Positions 1 to 9,395 of a stretch of 64,000 nt of DNA are shown here, one piece after another. Numbering within the stretch: the first letter of the stretch is position 1; the number at the start of each line of letters is the position of its first letter. The DNA comes from Methanocaldococcus lauensis (GTDB taxonomy: Archaea > AGJL01 > Methanococci > Methanococcales > Methanocaldococcaceae): NCBI RefSeq assembly GCF_902827225.1, contig NZ_LR792632.1:1-64000 (forward strand). The letters are read 5' to 3'. The translations under genes and the position numbers were made by a program. Below the pieces are notes generated by a model. That model saw nothing but the letters and a program-made list of their open reading frames with translations. It did not search any database and had not been told where the DNA came from.

Positions 1-1020
1 TGGAACTATTCTAATAGGACAACCTGCAATAACTTTATCTAAATCAGGAGCAGCTATTTTTACCCCAGCGGCGGCTACAACTTCATTTACAGGCTTAAAT
101 TTATCTCTTGGATCTCTCATTTCATCCAATGGTTTTGGCTTTAATAAGGCTTTAATTCTTGTTACTAAAACACCATCTGGCAATCCTACAACTAAGTAAT
201 CTCCTCTTTTTGCAATTCCATCGTATATTATGGCATCTATCGTTGTTCCTAAACCTTTTTCCTCTTTAACCTCTAATATTGTCCCTTTTGCATAACCTTC
301 AACATTGAGTTTTAATCTCTTCTCCAAAAACTTCTGTGCTAAACCTGCCACCATCATTAACAAATCTGGAATTCCTTCTCCAGTAATTGCTGAGACTGGA
401 ATTATACAAACTGTCTTTGTAACATCCTGAACTCTTGAATATAAGTCAGCGTCAAATCCAAGTTCATTTAAAGGCTTTACTACATTTTCATATAACCTTA
501 TCTCAAATTCAGTTAAAGCATTAGGATGTTGAACTTTTTCATTAAAGTTTAATATAAAGGGAACATCCTTAGAATTCCAACCTGGGATTAGATCAATTTT
601 ATTTGCCGCTACAACAAAAGGAGTTTTATACTGCCTTAGAATATTTACTGCCTCAACAGTTTGTGGCTTAAATCCTTCATTTATATCAACGACTAATATG
701 GCTATATCAGCCAAAGCTCCTCCTCTTTTTCTTAATGAAGTAAATGCCTCGTGTCCTGGAGTGTCAATAACTAATAATCCAGGAATTTTTAAATCAGCCT
801 TTAACATCTTTAATAAGTCTCCACATACTCTTTTTATTACATCAATAGGAATTTCACTCGCTCCAATATGTTGAGTAATTCCTCCAGCTTCCCTTTTAGC
901 TACTCTTGTTTTTCTGATTTTGTCCAATAGTGTCGTTTTACCGTGATCTACATGACCTAATACGCATACAATTGGACATCTTAGTTTTTGAACATTATCT
1001 TTTGTGTTTTTTTTACCCAT
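1..1020 (-). CDS. infB: Translation initiation factor aIF5B/IF-2, N-terminal part (cut by window edge)
   Basis: GTPase that promotes ribosomal subunit joining and initiator-tRNA placement. The visible 340 residues hold the G domain: P-loop GHVDHGKT near residues 22-29, switch II DTPGHE near 86-91, and NKID near 140-143, followed by the start of the beta-barrel domain II. The C-terminal half lies outside the window. The ATG is preceded by a GGGGAT-type ribosome-binding site. The M. jannaschii homologue is known to carry an intein; the 340 residues seen here run through the G domain without any such insertion, so if an intein exists it lies further downstream. Divergently transcribed from the next gene. 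Confidence 0.95.
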   Translation of the reverse strand, partial: MGKKNTKDNVQKLRCPIVCVLGHVDHGKTTLLDKIRKTRVAKREAGGITQHIGASEIPIDVIKRVCGDLLKMLKADLKIPGLLVIDTPGHEAFTSLRKRGGALADIAILVVDINEGFKPQTVEAVNILRQYKTPFVVAANKIDLIPGWNSKDVPFILNFNEKVQHPNALTEFEIRLYENVVKPLNELGFDADLYSRVQDVTKTVCIIPVSAITGEGIPDLLMMVAGLAQKFLEKRLKLNVEGYAKGTILEVKEEKGLGTTIDAIIYDGIAKRGDYLVVGLPDGVLVTRIKALLKPKPLDEMRDPRDKFKPVNEVVAAAGVKIAAPDLDKVIAGCPIRIVP

Positions 1021-1130
1021 AGTAAATCCCCTCTTTCTAATTTAGTTACTATCATTATTACAATTAATTTATAAATACTTTAATATTCTTCTATTATTAA
1101 CCAATATTTTAAAATTCATTAGTGATTGTT

Positions 1131-1784
1131 ATGAACTTAAGAAATAAAAAATGTGAAATATGTGGTAAAGAGGCAGAAATCTTTTTATTTGGAAGATTTT
1201 TATGTAAAAATGAAAAATGTATTGAAGAGGCAAGAAAATTAAGTATGGCGAGGCATAAGTTTAGAGTTGTTGCTGTTGGCTCTCTAAATCCAGTGAAAAT
1301 TGAGGCAGTTAAGGAAGGTTTTGAAAAAGTTTTGGGAACTGTGGAAGTTATAGGTGTTGATGTAGAGAGTAATGTCTCATCCCATCCCATAGGATTGGAA
1401 GAAACTTATAAAGGGGCGTTAAATAGGGCAAAGAATGCCTTTAATAAAGTTCAATGCTCTTATGGAGTAGGAATTGAGGCAGGGTTAATAAATGTTGGAG
1501 GGCATTATGTAGATATACATGTATGTGTAGTTTATGATGGCATAAAAGAAACTGTTGGAATGTCTCAAGGATTTGAATATCCTAAAATTGTGGCTGAAAA
1601 TATATTAAAAGGAATTGAAGGGGGAAAAATTGCTGAAAAATTGACAGGAATTAAAGACATTGGGAAAAATGTTGGATTGATTGGCTATTTAACTGATAAC
1701 CATATAACAAGAAAAGATTTATGTAGAGAGAGTGTTATAATGGCGTTAATCCCAAGGATGATGAAAAATAGAAATCTTTTTTAG
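1131..1784 (+). CDS. Inosine/xanthosine triphosphatase family (DUF84/YjjX-type) with N-terminal Cys cluster
   Basis: Probable house-cleaning nucleotide hydrolase that removes non-canonical purine NTPs such as ITP and XTP. The core begins near residue 42 with VVAVGSLNPVK, the substrate-binding start of the YjjX/DUF84 fold, and continues with SHPIGLEET and GVGIEAGL, typical of the family. In front sits an about 35-residue extension with four cysteines (C8, C11, C25, C30), looking like a small zinc ribbon. I chose the ATG at 1131 because GTGATT stands at the usual distance before it; a GTG nine bases upstream is part of that ribosome-binding site. Its end overlaps the convergent neighbour's stop by a few bases. 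Substrate is inferred from family. Confidence 0.8.
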   Translation: MNLRNKKCEICGKEAEIFLFGRFLCKNEKCIEEARKLSMARHKFRVVAVGSLNPVKIEAVKEGFEKVLGTVEVIGVDVESNVSSHPIGLEETYKGALNRAKNAFNKVQCSYGVGIEAGLINVGGHYVDIHVCVVYDGIKETVGMSQGFEYPKIVAENILKGIEGGKIAEKLTGIKDIGKNVGLIGYLTDNHITRKDLCRESVIMALIPRMMKNRNLF

Positions 1785-2983
1785 ATTATTTTTTCTCTAA
1801 GGATAATTAGGGAGTTATTTTTAATCTTATTTTCATCAAATTTGTCAATATACTTTCCATTTAAATATTTATTCAATTCTTTTCCAATTTCTCCAACGAA
1901 TATATAATTACAATTAAAGTTTTTTAATACTTCAACAAGTTTTTTTATATCTATTTCTTCACAAACTATTCCAAAATTTCCTCCAATATAAATATCTCCT
2001 TCAAAAATTGTTAAAAAGTCTCTTATTGCATAATAAATAGATTTCAAATCTAAACCTGGATTTATATTTTTAACTAAAACCTTATTGTTAATTTCTTCCA
2101 CATACATTCTATTTTTTATAACAAAAGATTCTAATCTACCTTTTATTTCTTCTATGTTTAGCAAATTTTTGCAAATCTCAATGGCAAATAATGAATTTTC
2201 AATAAAATGCAATCCAAATATTTTTTTATTAAATTTAAATGTTTCATTCATATATTTGAATTTTAAAGGATATTTACTTAAAATCTTCACTTTGTTAGTA
2301 TCAATAATATTTAAACGGTTATGATTAACATTTATATTATAATTAATAATGTCATTTTTATTTATAAATGCAATTTCAGCATTTTTTAAAGATGAGAATT
2401 TGGCAGTTAATGCATCTCTCAATCCTTTGGCAATTTTATAGTTTTCCAAAACATTTGTTATAACTCCATATTTACATCTAATCAATCCTAAGGAAGTCTC
2501 AAATATAAAAAAATCGTATTTGTCTATATCTAATTTGTTTAAGATAGATAAAATTGTTGGTGGCGCAATTGAACCAAAATTTGAATTATGTAAGTAAGTT
2601 GTATAATCTTCTTTTAAAATATGATTTATTAAAGTTGTAGTTGTTGTTTTTCCTTTAACTCCAGTTACATTTATTATTTTTTTATGTATATTATTATATT
2701 TTTCTTTTAAAATTTCAGAAACAGCATCAGTAAATGGAATAAAATCAATATCAATTGGACAGTGTATTGGGGCCATAATTTTATCATATTTTTCAAAATT
2801 TGGTTTATCATAGAATAAATTAATATTTCTAAATTTTTCTTTTAGTTCATTATATTTATTGTAAAAACTCTCTGATTTTCTTGTTTTTTGATATATATCC
2901 CAAACATCAACATCATAACCTAAGTTTAAATACTCCTCAGCCAATTGTAAGGCACCATGATTAACATCAATAAGTAATAACAT
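1781..2983 (-). CDS. cfbE: Mur-ligase-like protein, probable coenzyme F430 synthetase (CfbE)
   Basis: Mur-ligase family member of 400 residues with the ATP-binding loop VTGVKGKTTT near residues 106-115 and a central-domain sequence typical of amide-forming ligases. In methanogens a MurF-like enzyme, CfbE, performs the last ATP-dependent step of F430 assembly, closing the carbocyclic F ring of 15,17(3)-seco-F430. The GVKGKT form of the P-loop and the absence of any peptidoglycan pathway here support that assignment; other Mur-like ligases of pseudomurein synthesis are an alternative, but Methanocaldococcus lacks pseudomurein. CfbB of the same pathway is encoded at about 11.3 kb. A GGTGT box precedes the ATG. 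Confidence 0.6.
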   Translation of the reverse strand: MLLLIDVNHGALQLAEEYLNLGYDVDVWDIYQKTRKSESFYNKYNELKEKFRNINLFYDKPNFEKYDKIMAPIHCPIDIDFIPFTDAVSEILKEKYNNIHKKIINVTGVKGKTTTTTLINHILKEDYTTYLHNSNFGSIAPPTILSILNKLDIDKYDFFIFETSLGLIRCKYGVITNVLENYKIAKGLRDALTAKFSSLKNAEIAFINKNDIINYNINVNHNRLNIIDTNKVKILSKYPLKFKYMNETFKFNKKIFGLHFIENSLFAIEICKNLLNIEEIKGRLESFVIKNRMYVEEINNKVLVKNINPGLDLKSIYYAIRDFLTIFEGDIYIGGNFGIVCEEIDIKKLVEVLKNFNCNYIFVGEIGKELNKYLNGKYIDKFDENKIKNNSLIILREKII

Positions 2984-3214
2984 AAATTACACCACTTTTA
3001 ACTTATAATTTAATTAATAATTAATTGAGATACTAATGATAATATAAAATGATAATGGTATAAAAATAGATTTGTTGATAGTATCTAATGATAAGTTATG
3101 GCTAAAATAATTGTGAAAAATCTAAATTTTATCATCCAAAACTTTAAAATAAAGTTGATTAAATTATAATAATAAAATTAAAATTTTATAATTACTATTA
3201 ATGAGGTGTCTATT

Positions 3215-4006
3215 ATGAGGAGAGAATTTCCAGAGGAAGGAGATATTGTTATAGGAACTGTAAAGGAGGTTAAACCTTATGGAGCTTTTGTAGAGTTATT
3301 AGAGTATCCTGGCAAGGAAGGAATGATTCATATCTCTGAAGTTACATCAGGATGGGTAAAAAACATTAGAGATCACGTTAAAGTTGGGCAGAGGGTGGTG
3401 GCAAAGGTTTTAAGAGTCGATGAAAAGAAGGGGCATATTGATTTATCATTAAAAAGAGTTACTGAACAGCAAAAGAGAGCAAAAGTTCAGGAATGGAAGA
3501 GATTCCAAAGAGCTTCAAAGATGCTTGAAAGAGCGGCTGAGAAGTTGGGTAAGAGTTTAGAGGAGGCTTGGGAAGACGTAGGATATTTGTTAGAGGATGA
3601 GTTTGGAGAATTATATAACGCATTTGAAACGATGGTTATTGAAGGAAAAGAAGTTTTAGATGATTTAGATATTAGTGAAGAATGGAAAAATGTTTTATAT
3701 GAAGTTGCTAAGGAAAGTATTGAATTAACAAATGTTGAAGTTGAAGGAATAATTGAGATGAAATCCTATGCCCCAGATGGAATTAAAAGAATAAAAAAAG
3801 CATTAACAACTGCATTAAAAGCAAATCCTTACGAAGATGTAGAGGTTAAAATAACTTACATTGGGGCTCCTAAGTATAGAGTTTTAGTCATAGCTCCAGA
3901 TTACAAGAGTGGAGAAGAAGTTTTAAAGAAGGTTTGTGAAAAAGCAGTATCAACGATAAAGAAATTAGGTGGAGAAGGAACATACTACAAAGAAAGTAAG
4001 AAATAA
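3215..4006 (+). CDS. eif2a: Translation initiation factor aIF2, alpha subunit
   Basis: Alpha subunit of the heterotrimeric aIF2 that delivers initiator Met-tRNA to the small ribosomal subunit. An S1-type OB fold spans residues 1-85 (GDIVIGTVKEV, KPYGAFVELLEY, GMIHISEVT), followed by the helical domain and a C-terminal alpha-beta domain. Length of 263 residues fits the family. The ATG at 3215 is preceded by GAGGTG; a GTG within that box is not the start. The tiny nop10 gene follows 17 bases downstream, so the two likely form one transcript, a pairing common in archaea. Confidence 0.95.
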   Translation: MRREFPEEGDIVIGTVKEVKPYGAFVELLEYPGKEGMIHISEVTSGWVKNIRDHVKVGQRVVAKVLRVDEKKGHIDLSLKRVTEQQKRAKVQEWKRFQRASKMLERAAEKLGKSLEEAWEDVGYLLEDEFGELYNAFETMVIEGKEVLDDLDISEEWKNVLYEVAKESIELTNVEVEGIIEMKSYAPDGIKRIKKALTTALKANPYEDVEVKITYIGAPKYRVLVIAPDYKSGEEVLKKVCEKAVSTIKKLGGEGTYYKESKK

Positions 4007-4023
4007 GTAAAATAGGTGTAGAG

Positions 4024-4191
4024 ATGAAAATGAAAAAATGTCTAAAGTGCGGAATATACACTTTAAAAGATGTTTGCCCAAAATGTGGAGAAAAAACCGT
4101 AGTTCCAAAGCCACCAAGATTTTCCTTAGAAGATAGGTGGGGAAAATATAGAAGAATGCTAAAAAGAGCCTTAAAGAATAAAAATAAGTAA
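4024..4191 (+). CDS. nop10: H/ACA ribonucleoprotein protein Nop10
   Basis: Small protein of 55 residues, component of the archaeal H/ACA guide RNP that makes pseudouridine in rRNA and tRNA. Four cysteines in two CxxC pairs (CLKC, CPKC) form the zinc ribbon, followed by PPRFS and an Arg/Lys-rich helix (RWGKYRRMLKR) that contacts Cbf5. I take the ATG at 4024 since GGTG lies five bases upstream; the ATG at 4030 is a second option. Follows aIF2-alpha closely and is likely co-transcribed with it. Confidence 0.9.
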   Translation: MKMKKCLKCGIYTLKDVCPKCGEKTVVPKPPRFSLEDRWGKYRRMLKRALKNKNK

Positions 4192-4271
4192 AATAAGGAT
4201 AATTAATCCTAATTTTTTAATTTATTTTTATATGTTCCTATTTTTATAATCATTAAATTGTTAGTGAGAGT

Positions 4272-4949
4272 ATGCAACTTAGATTATCATCTGGTAATAT
4301 ATTGAATGAAAAAGTCCATAAAATAGGGATTATAGCCCTTGGCTCATTCTTAGAAAATCATGGAGCTGTTTTGCCAATAGATACTGATATAAAGATAGCC
4401 TCATACATTGCTTTAAAAGCGTCTATTTTAACTGGAGCTAAGTTTTTAGGAGTAGTTATTCCTTCTACAGAGTATGATTATGTAAAGCATGGCATCCATA
4501 ATAAGCCAGAAGATGTTTATCATTATTTGAGATTTTTAATAAATGAAGGTAAAAAAATTGGTGTAGAGAAGTTTTTAATAGTTAATTGTCATGGAGGAAA
4601 TATATTAATTGAAAGATTTTTAAAGGATTTAGAATATGAGTTTGATGCAAAAGTAGAGATGATAAATATAACTTTTACACATGCCTCTACGGAGGAGGTT
4701 TCTGTTGGTTATACAATAGGAATAGCAAAAGTCAATGATGAACTTTTAAAGGAGCATAATAATTTTAAAAAATATCCAGAAGTAGGAATGGTTGGATTAA
4801 CAGAGGCAAGAAAAAATAATAAAATTATAGATGAAGAGGCAAAAATCGTTGAACGATTTGGAGTTAAGTTAGATGAAAAACTTGGTAAAAAGATTTTGGA
4901 AGATAGTATAAATAAAGTTATAGAAAAAATAAAAGAACTAATTAGGTGA
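4272..4949 (+). CDS. arfB: FAPy deformylase ArfB (creatininase family)
   Basis: Metal-dependent hydrolase of 225 residues that removes formate from 2-amino-5-formylamino-6-ribosylaminopyrimidinone 5'-phosphate, the second step of archaeal riboflavin and F420 synthesis. The creatininase-fold metal motifs are visible: [16 protein letters not shown] near residues 26-41 (Glu, His, Asp ligands) and NCHGGN near 104-109. It is shorter than general creatininases, as ArfB is. The gene ends five bases before the next one, which begins after GGTGAAATC, suggesting one transcript. The ArfB call rather than another creatininase rests on length and methanogen context. Confidence 0.8.
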   Translation: MQLRLSSGNILNEKVHKIGIIALGSFLENHGAVLPIDTDIKIASYIALKASILTGAKFLGVVIPSTEYDYVKHGIHNKPEDVYHYLRFLINEGKKIGVEKFLIVNCHGGNILIERFLKDLEYEFDAKVEMINITFTHASTEEVSVGYTIGIAKVNDELLKEHNNFKKYPEVGMVGLTEARKNNKIIDEEAKIVERFGVKLDEKLGKKILEDSINKVIEKIKELIR

Positions 4950-4953
4950 AATC

Positions 4954-5421
4954 ATGGGCTGGGATAATGCTCCTTCCCATATATGTAGAGGAGGAGATTT
5001 AAGAGGTTTAGCCTTCTGCTGTCCTCCAATAAAATACTGTCCTATTCATAAGGCATTAAAAATTTTAAAGTTATCACCAGAAGAATTTGTAAGAATAAAA
5101 GAAGAGTTTGGAAATAGGACAAAACTTGGCTTAGGAAAAAATACATGTTTTGGTAGTTTAGTATGGTGTTGTAAGATAACTAAACCTTGCCCTTATAGAG
5201 ATTATGAACTTGCTAAAAACAACATAACCCCTGATGAATATATGGAATTAAAAAAAGAACTTGCTGAAGAGATTATAAAAAATAGTCCATTTTTTAAAGA
5301 GGCTGTTGAAGTTTTTGTTAAAAAAGGAATTCCCAAAGATGTTGCTGAGAAATGTATATTAGAAACTGGAGACCTAAAAAAGGCATATCAATTAGCTATA
5401 AAAATGTTAAACAAAAAATAA
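4954..5421 (+). CDS. Cys-rich protein, probable methanogenesis marker protein 9
   Basis: Soluble protein of 155 residues. The N-terminal half is rich in cysteines: HICRGGDLRGLAFCCPP, KYCPIH and a second set CFGSLVWCCKITKPCP, a pattern that could hold an iron-sulfur cluster or zinc. This matches my memory of the domain called methanogenesis marker 9, found in genomes with methyl-coenzyme M reductase and without an assigned function. The C-terminal 50 residues are a helical, UBA-like segment. It is coupled to arfB by a four-base gap. Confidence 0.6.
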   Translation: MGWDNAPSHICRGGDLRGLAFCCPPIKYCPIHKALKILKLSPEEFVRIKEEFGNRTKLGLGKNTCFGSLVWCCKITKPCPYRDYELAKNNITPDEYMELKKELAEEIIKNSPFFKEAVEVFVKKGIPKDVAEKCILETGDLKKAYQLAIKMLNKK

Positions 5422-5430
5422 TTTATTAAA

Positions 5431-6345
5431 TTATTGAATTGGAACTTTATTTTCTTTAAAACCTTTAAATAAATCATACTCCTCCTTTGACAATTTATAT
5501 ATATAAAATTTAACATCTTCAACCATACACATACTCTTTATTAGTCTATAACTCCTTTCACCATTATAATTCTCTAAAAAAGCGTAAATAGGCTTTCCAT
5601 TCTTAGATATAATGTATCCTTCTTTACTACCTTCAATTTTAATTAAAGATGTTCCATAAGATAGAGCATCTACTAATGAAGCGTTTTTTAAGATTATTGG
5701 CTCTTTTGAAGACATTATCTTTTTAATAATATCTGTAAATGACTCTCCTCCAAATATAAACCCTTCTGGATATTTATTTTTTAATATATTCAAATCTTTG
5801 TTAGATAGGATTTCAATCTTTGCAATAATCTCACTAACAGCAAATGTAGTTTTTAACTTACTAATTGCTTTTTTTCCAAATAATGTTTTTTTTCCAAAAT
5901 ATATAGCAAAAATTTCTTTTGAGTTTTTGTAAATAACTACTGCTTTCTCATCTTTAAATCTTTTAGGTATGAAGGTAACTTTATTACATCCACTCGTTAG
6001 AAATTTATATATGTCATTATATGAATTTAGAATTACATTATCTCCAAAAACCAAACTTAGCTTTGAAATTTCAACAATAGATTCTTCTGGTTTAAAGTTT
6101 CTTAAAGCATATTTTACTTCCTCCTCTGAACCTTCATAAATTTCTATTAAAAAAGTATCTGGAATTATCTGAAAAATTTCCTCTAAATCTTTCTCTTTAC
6201 CATCTAACTTGGATGAAATTAGCTTTGAATTAATGTAATATAAAAAAGCATTGTCTATTCTAATAATTCCTGTAAAATTAGTTAATCCAGAAATTATTTC
6301 CTTTAAATCTTTGATATTTCCAAATTTTGAATATATCTTCTCCAT
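5431..6345 (-). CDS. Conserved protein of unknown function
   Basis: Protein of 304 residues that I do not recognise with certainty; it may belong to the DUF2226-type archaeal family. No transmembrane segment or signal peptide is evident. It looks like repeated alpha-beta units with many Ile/Lys strands and no obvious catalytic motif. The start is the ATG at 6345 (MEKIYSKFG), with GTGAGATT ahead. An open frame continues upstream to 6456 only because it runs through the tRNA-Sec gene on the same strand; the tRNA 3' end is just 18 bases before the ATG, so the two may share a transcript. Confidence 0.75.
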   Translation of the reverse strand: MEKIYSKFGNIKDLKEIISGLTNFTGIIRIDNAFLYYINSKLISSKLDGKEKDLEEIFQIIPDTFLIEIYEGSEEEVKYALRNFKPEESIVEISKLSLVFGDNVILNSYNDIYKFLTSGCNKVTFIPKRFKDEKAVVIYKNSKEIFAIYFGKKTLFGKKAISKLKTTFAVSEIIAKIEILSNKDLNILKNKYPEGFIFGGESFTDIIKKIMSSKEPIILKNASLVDALSYGTSLIKIEGSKEGYIISKNGKPIYAFLENYNGERSYRLIKSMCMVEDVKFYIYKLSKEEYDLFKGFKENKVPIQ

Positions 6346-6363
6346 AATCTCACAAAATAATAA

Positions 6364-6452
6364 CGGCGCGGGGGGGGAATCGAACCCCGAGGGCATCCGC
6401 CCTCGACGGATCTGAAGTCCGCCCCGGGCTACCAAGCCCGGTACCCCGCGCC
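6364..6452 (-). tRNA. tRNA-Sec (anticodon UCA)
   Basis: Reads as a selenocysteine tRNA: anticodon TCA in the loop ACTTCAGA, a 9-bp acceptor stem (GGCGCGGGG with CCCCGCGCC), a 4-bp T stem with TTCGATT loop, an unusually long 7-bp D stem (CCGGGCT with AGCCCGG) and a long variable arm (GAGGGC with GCCCTC). The 9+4 geometry and long D stem are the known archaeal Sec design. The discriminator is G and no CCA is encoded. It shows the organism reads some UGA codons as selenocysteine. Confidence 0.95.
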
Positions 6453-6638
6453 ACATTAATAATTATTTGAGCAAAAGGTATAATATTATTTTTAATATTT
6501 AAAAGTTATTACATACATATTAATATCCCCAATCAATAAAATTGATATTTGAATTTGAATAAGAATAAGATAAATTAAAATATTCTTTATTTTTTGAAAA
6601 ATTTCCTTTAAAAAGGAGATAAAATTAAAATAATAATG

Positions 6639-6648
6639 TTTATATATG
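6639..6648 (+). promoter_or_regulatory. Probable TATA box for cdhD-cdhE
   Basis: TTTATATATG stands about 58 bases before the cdhD ATG. With the usual archaeal spacing of about 25 bases, transcription would begin near 6670 and leave a leader of roughly 30 bases. The rest of the 245-bp gap between tRNA-Sec and cdhD is plain A+T-rich sequence. Confidence 0.45.
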
Positions 6649-6701
6649 AATTTCACTAACTTTAATTTGTAATGATTTATAATGACAAATTGGGTGATTT
6701 T

Positions 6702-7892
6702 ATGGATTTGAATTCATTAATAAAGATTATTGAAAAAGTTGGTAAAATAGAGATTGAAAATATTCAAATTACAGCAGATGAATTAATAATAAACATTCCT
6801 TCAGCTCCTCCAGTAGTTATTCCACAAACACCATTAATAAAAGAAAAATTAGCTGAAGAGGGAATAATTGAAATTAAAGATGTTCCTGAATTAGACTGGG
6901 AGCCTCCAATTGAAAAATATACTGGATATATAAGGGAGGTTCAATTTGGAAAGCCAAAATCTGAAGGTGGTAGAGGTAAGGTTGTAAAGATTGGGGGGCA
7001 AAAAGCTTTATATAGATTTGAAGAACCCCAACCTAATCCTCCAGTAGTTACTTTCGATATATTTGATATGCCAATGCCTGGATTACCTAAACCGATTAGA
7101 CAATTTTTCCAGGATGTTATGGAAGATCCCTGCGAATGGGCTAAAAAGTGTGTTAAAGAGTTTGGGGCAGATATGATAACTATCCACCACATATCCACTG
7201 ACCCAAAAATTAAAGATAAAAGTCCAAAAGAAGCGGCAAAATTGATGGAAGATTTATTACAGGCAGTAGATGTTCCATTTGTTATTGGAGGCAGTGGTAA
7301 TCCTCAAAAGGATCCGTTAGTTTTAGAGGCGTGTGCTGAAGTATCTGAAGGAGATAGATGCTTATTAGCATCTGCAAACTTAGAGTTAGATTATAAAAAA
7401 ATAGTAGATGCCGCTATGAAATATGATCACAATGTATTAGCATGGTCTATTATGGATCCAAATATGGCGAGAGATTTAAACAGAAAGTTAATTGAGGCAG
7501 GTTTAGATCCTAATAGAATTGTTATGGATCCTACAACATGTGCATTAGGTTATGGTATTGAATTCTCTATCAATGCAATGGTTAGATTGAGATTAAATGG
7601 TTTGAAGGGGGACGAGTTAGTTAATATGCCTATGTCTTCTGGAACTACCAACGCTATTGGTGCAAGAGAGGCGTGGATGAATAATCCAGAATGGGGACCA
7701 AGGGAGTATAGATTACCATTGTGGGAAATTACAACTGGAATTACAATGATGATGTGTGGAGTAGATTTATTCATGATGCTCAATCCAATATCTGTAAAAA
7801 CATTAAAGGAAATTGGTAAAGCACTAACTACAAAGCCAGGAGAAGTTAAATTAAATACTAACAATTACGAGTGGATTGTAGCTAAGGCGTAA
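6702..7892 (+). CDS. cdhD: Acetyl-CoA decarbonylase/synthase delta subunit
   Basis: Small subunit of the corrinoid iron-sulfur protein that carries the methyl group between tetrahydromethanopterin and the acetyl-CoA synthase site during autotrophic carbon fixation. The 396-residue sequence is a TIM-barrel type with conserved DMPMPGLPKPI, DMITIHHIS, GGSGNPQKDP and DPTTCALGYG segments of CdhD. The start is the ATG at 6702, preceded by GGTGATTTT; an earlier ATG at 6672 lacks a ribosome-binding site. cdhE, its partner subunit, follows after 19 bases and they are surely one operon. Confidence 0.95.
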   Translation: MDLNSLIKIIEKVGKIEIENIQITADELIINIPSAPPVVIPQTPLIKEKLAEEGIIEIKDVPELDWEPPIEKYTGYIREVQFGKPKSEGGRGKVVKIGGQKALYRFEEPQPNPPVVTFDIFDMPMPGLPKPIRQFFQDVMEDPCEWAKKCVKEFGADMITIHHISTDPKIKDKSPKEAAKLMEDLLQAVDVPFVIGGSGNPQKDPLVLEACAEVSEGDRCLLASANLELDYKKIVDAAMKYDHNVLAWSIMDPNMARDLNRKLIEAGLDPNRIVMDPTTCALGYGIEFSINAMVRLRLNGLKGDELVNMPMSSGTTNAIGAREAWMNNPEWGPREYRLPLWEITTGITMMMCGVDLFMMLNPISVKTLKEIGKALTTKPGEVKLNTNNYEWIVAKA

Positions 7893-7911
7893 ATAACTTT
7901 GAGGTGATTAA

Positions 7912-9381
7912 ATGCCAAAAAAGATTAGTGTAATGGACATCTATAAATTACTACCAAAAACAAACTGTAAAAAATGTGGTCAGCCATCGTGTATGGCATT
8001 TGCCGCTAAATTATTAGAAAAAGAAGCAACAGTAGATCAGTGTCCAATTCTTAATACTCCAAAATTTGAAGAAAATAGAAAGAAATTAATAGAACTTCTA
8101 TCTCCACCCGTAAAAGAAGTTTGGTTTGGTAATGATAAAAGAAAAGCTGTTATGGGTGGAGACGAAGTAATGTATAGATACCAATTGTCATTTTTTAATC
8201 CCACACCAATTGGTGTAGATATTAGCGATGAGTTAAGCGAGGAAGAAATTAAAAGTAGAGCCAAAGAAATAGAGAACTTTACATTTGAAAGAACTGGAGA
8301 AAAACTAAAATTAGATTTTATTGTAATTAGAAATGCATCAGGAGATATAGAAAAATTTAAAAAAGCCATTGAAATTGTAGAAAAAGAAACAGATATGCCT
8401 ATATGTATTGCTTCTCTAAATCCTGAGATTATAAAAGAGGCCTTAAAAATTGTTAAATCAAAAGTTATGGTTTATGCCGCAACAAAAGATAATTTAAATG
8501 ATATGATTAAAGTTATTAAAGAACTTAAAAAAGAAAAAGATGTTGTTTTAGTTCTATCATCAAACAATGTTAAAGAGTTAAAAAATATGGCGGCAAAGTG
8601 TTTAGCTAATGGCATTGAGGATTTAGTTTTAGAACCATACACATATCCTGAAAATATCGCTGAAACATTAGATTTAAATGTAATGATTAGAAGAAGTGCT
8701 ATTGAGAAAGAAGATAAATACTTAGGATTTCCAATATTAAATTTACCAATAAATGCCTATTATTACGCTTTAAATAATGACTGCCCAATCTCAACATTTT
8801 TTGACAATAAAGAAGTTGTGGCTAAAATGTATGAGGCTACAATTGCAGGAACATTACTAAATAGATATGCAGACGCTTTAATTATACACGGATTAGATAT
8901 TTGGGAGTTAATGCCAATACTAACATTGAGACAGAATATCTATACAGACCCAAGAAAACCACAGGCAGTTGAACCTGGCTTATATCCAATAGGAAATCCA
9001 GACGAGAATAGCCCAGTCATATTAACAACAAACTTCTCATTAACATTCTATACAGTAACTGGGGACTTTGAAAAAGATAATGTCACTTGTTGGCTGTTAG
9101 TTATGGACACTGGAGGAAAGGCAGTTGATGTTTCAGTTGCAGGAGGGCAGTATAATGGAGAGAATGCTAAAAAATTAATTGAAGAGACAGGAATAGCAGA
9201 TAAAGTTAATCATAGAATTATAATACTGCCAGCATTAGCGGCATCAACAAGAGGTGATATTGAGGATAAAACTGGCTGGACTTGTGTAGTTGGAACAAGA
9301 GATTCATCACAAGTTGGAGAATTTTTAAGAAAGAATTGGGATAGAATATTAAGAGAATGGAAAGAGAAGCATCAAAAATAA
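7912..9381 (+). CDS. cdhE: Acetyl-CoA decarbonylase/synthase gamma subunit (corrinoid Fe-S protein large subunit)
   Basis: Large subunit of the corrinoid iron-sulfur protein, 489 residues. The N-terminus bears the 4Fe-4S binding motif NCKKCGQPSC followed by C44 in DQCPIL, as in other CdhE proteins. A TIM-barrel middle part follows, and the C-terminal region from about residue 370 (DTGGKAVDVSVAGGQY, LPALAASTRGDIEDKTGW) is the cobamide-binding domain. It transfers methyl groups with CdhD. The genes for the CODH/ACS alpha, epsilon and beta subunits are not in this window, so the complex is encoded in at least two places or beyond the edges. Confidence 0.95.
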   Translation: MPKKISVMDIYKLLPKTNCKKCGQPSCMAFAAKLLEKEATVDQCPILNTPKFEENRKKLIELLSPPVKEVWFGNDKRKAVMGGDEVMYRYQLSFFNPTPIGVDISDELSEEEIKSRAKEIENFTFERTGEKLKLDFIVIRNASGDIEKFKKAIEIVEKETDMPICIASLNPEIIKEALKIVKSKVMVYAATKDNLNDMIKVIKELKKEKDVVLVLSSNNVKELKNMAAKCLANGIEDLVLEPYTYPENIAETLDLNVMIRRSAIEKEDKYLGFPILNLPINAYYYALNNDCPISTFFDNKEVVAKMYEATIAGTLLNRYADALIIHGLDIWELMPILTLRQNIYTDPRKPQAVEPGLYPIGNPDENSPVILTTNFSLTFYTVTGDFEKDNVTCWLLVMDTGGKAVDVSVAGGQYNGENAKKLIEETGIADKVNHRIIILPALAASTRGDIEDKTGWTCVVGTRDSSQVGEFLRKNWDRILREWKEKHQK

Positions 9382-9395
9382 AAAATAAAAAAAAT

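Noticed and set aside
6346..6456. N-terminal extension of the unknown-function gene to 6456
   Set aside because: The extension translates the tRNA-Sec gene; the ATG at 6345 with its ribosome-binding site is the start.
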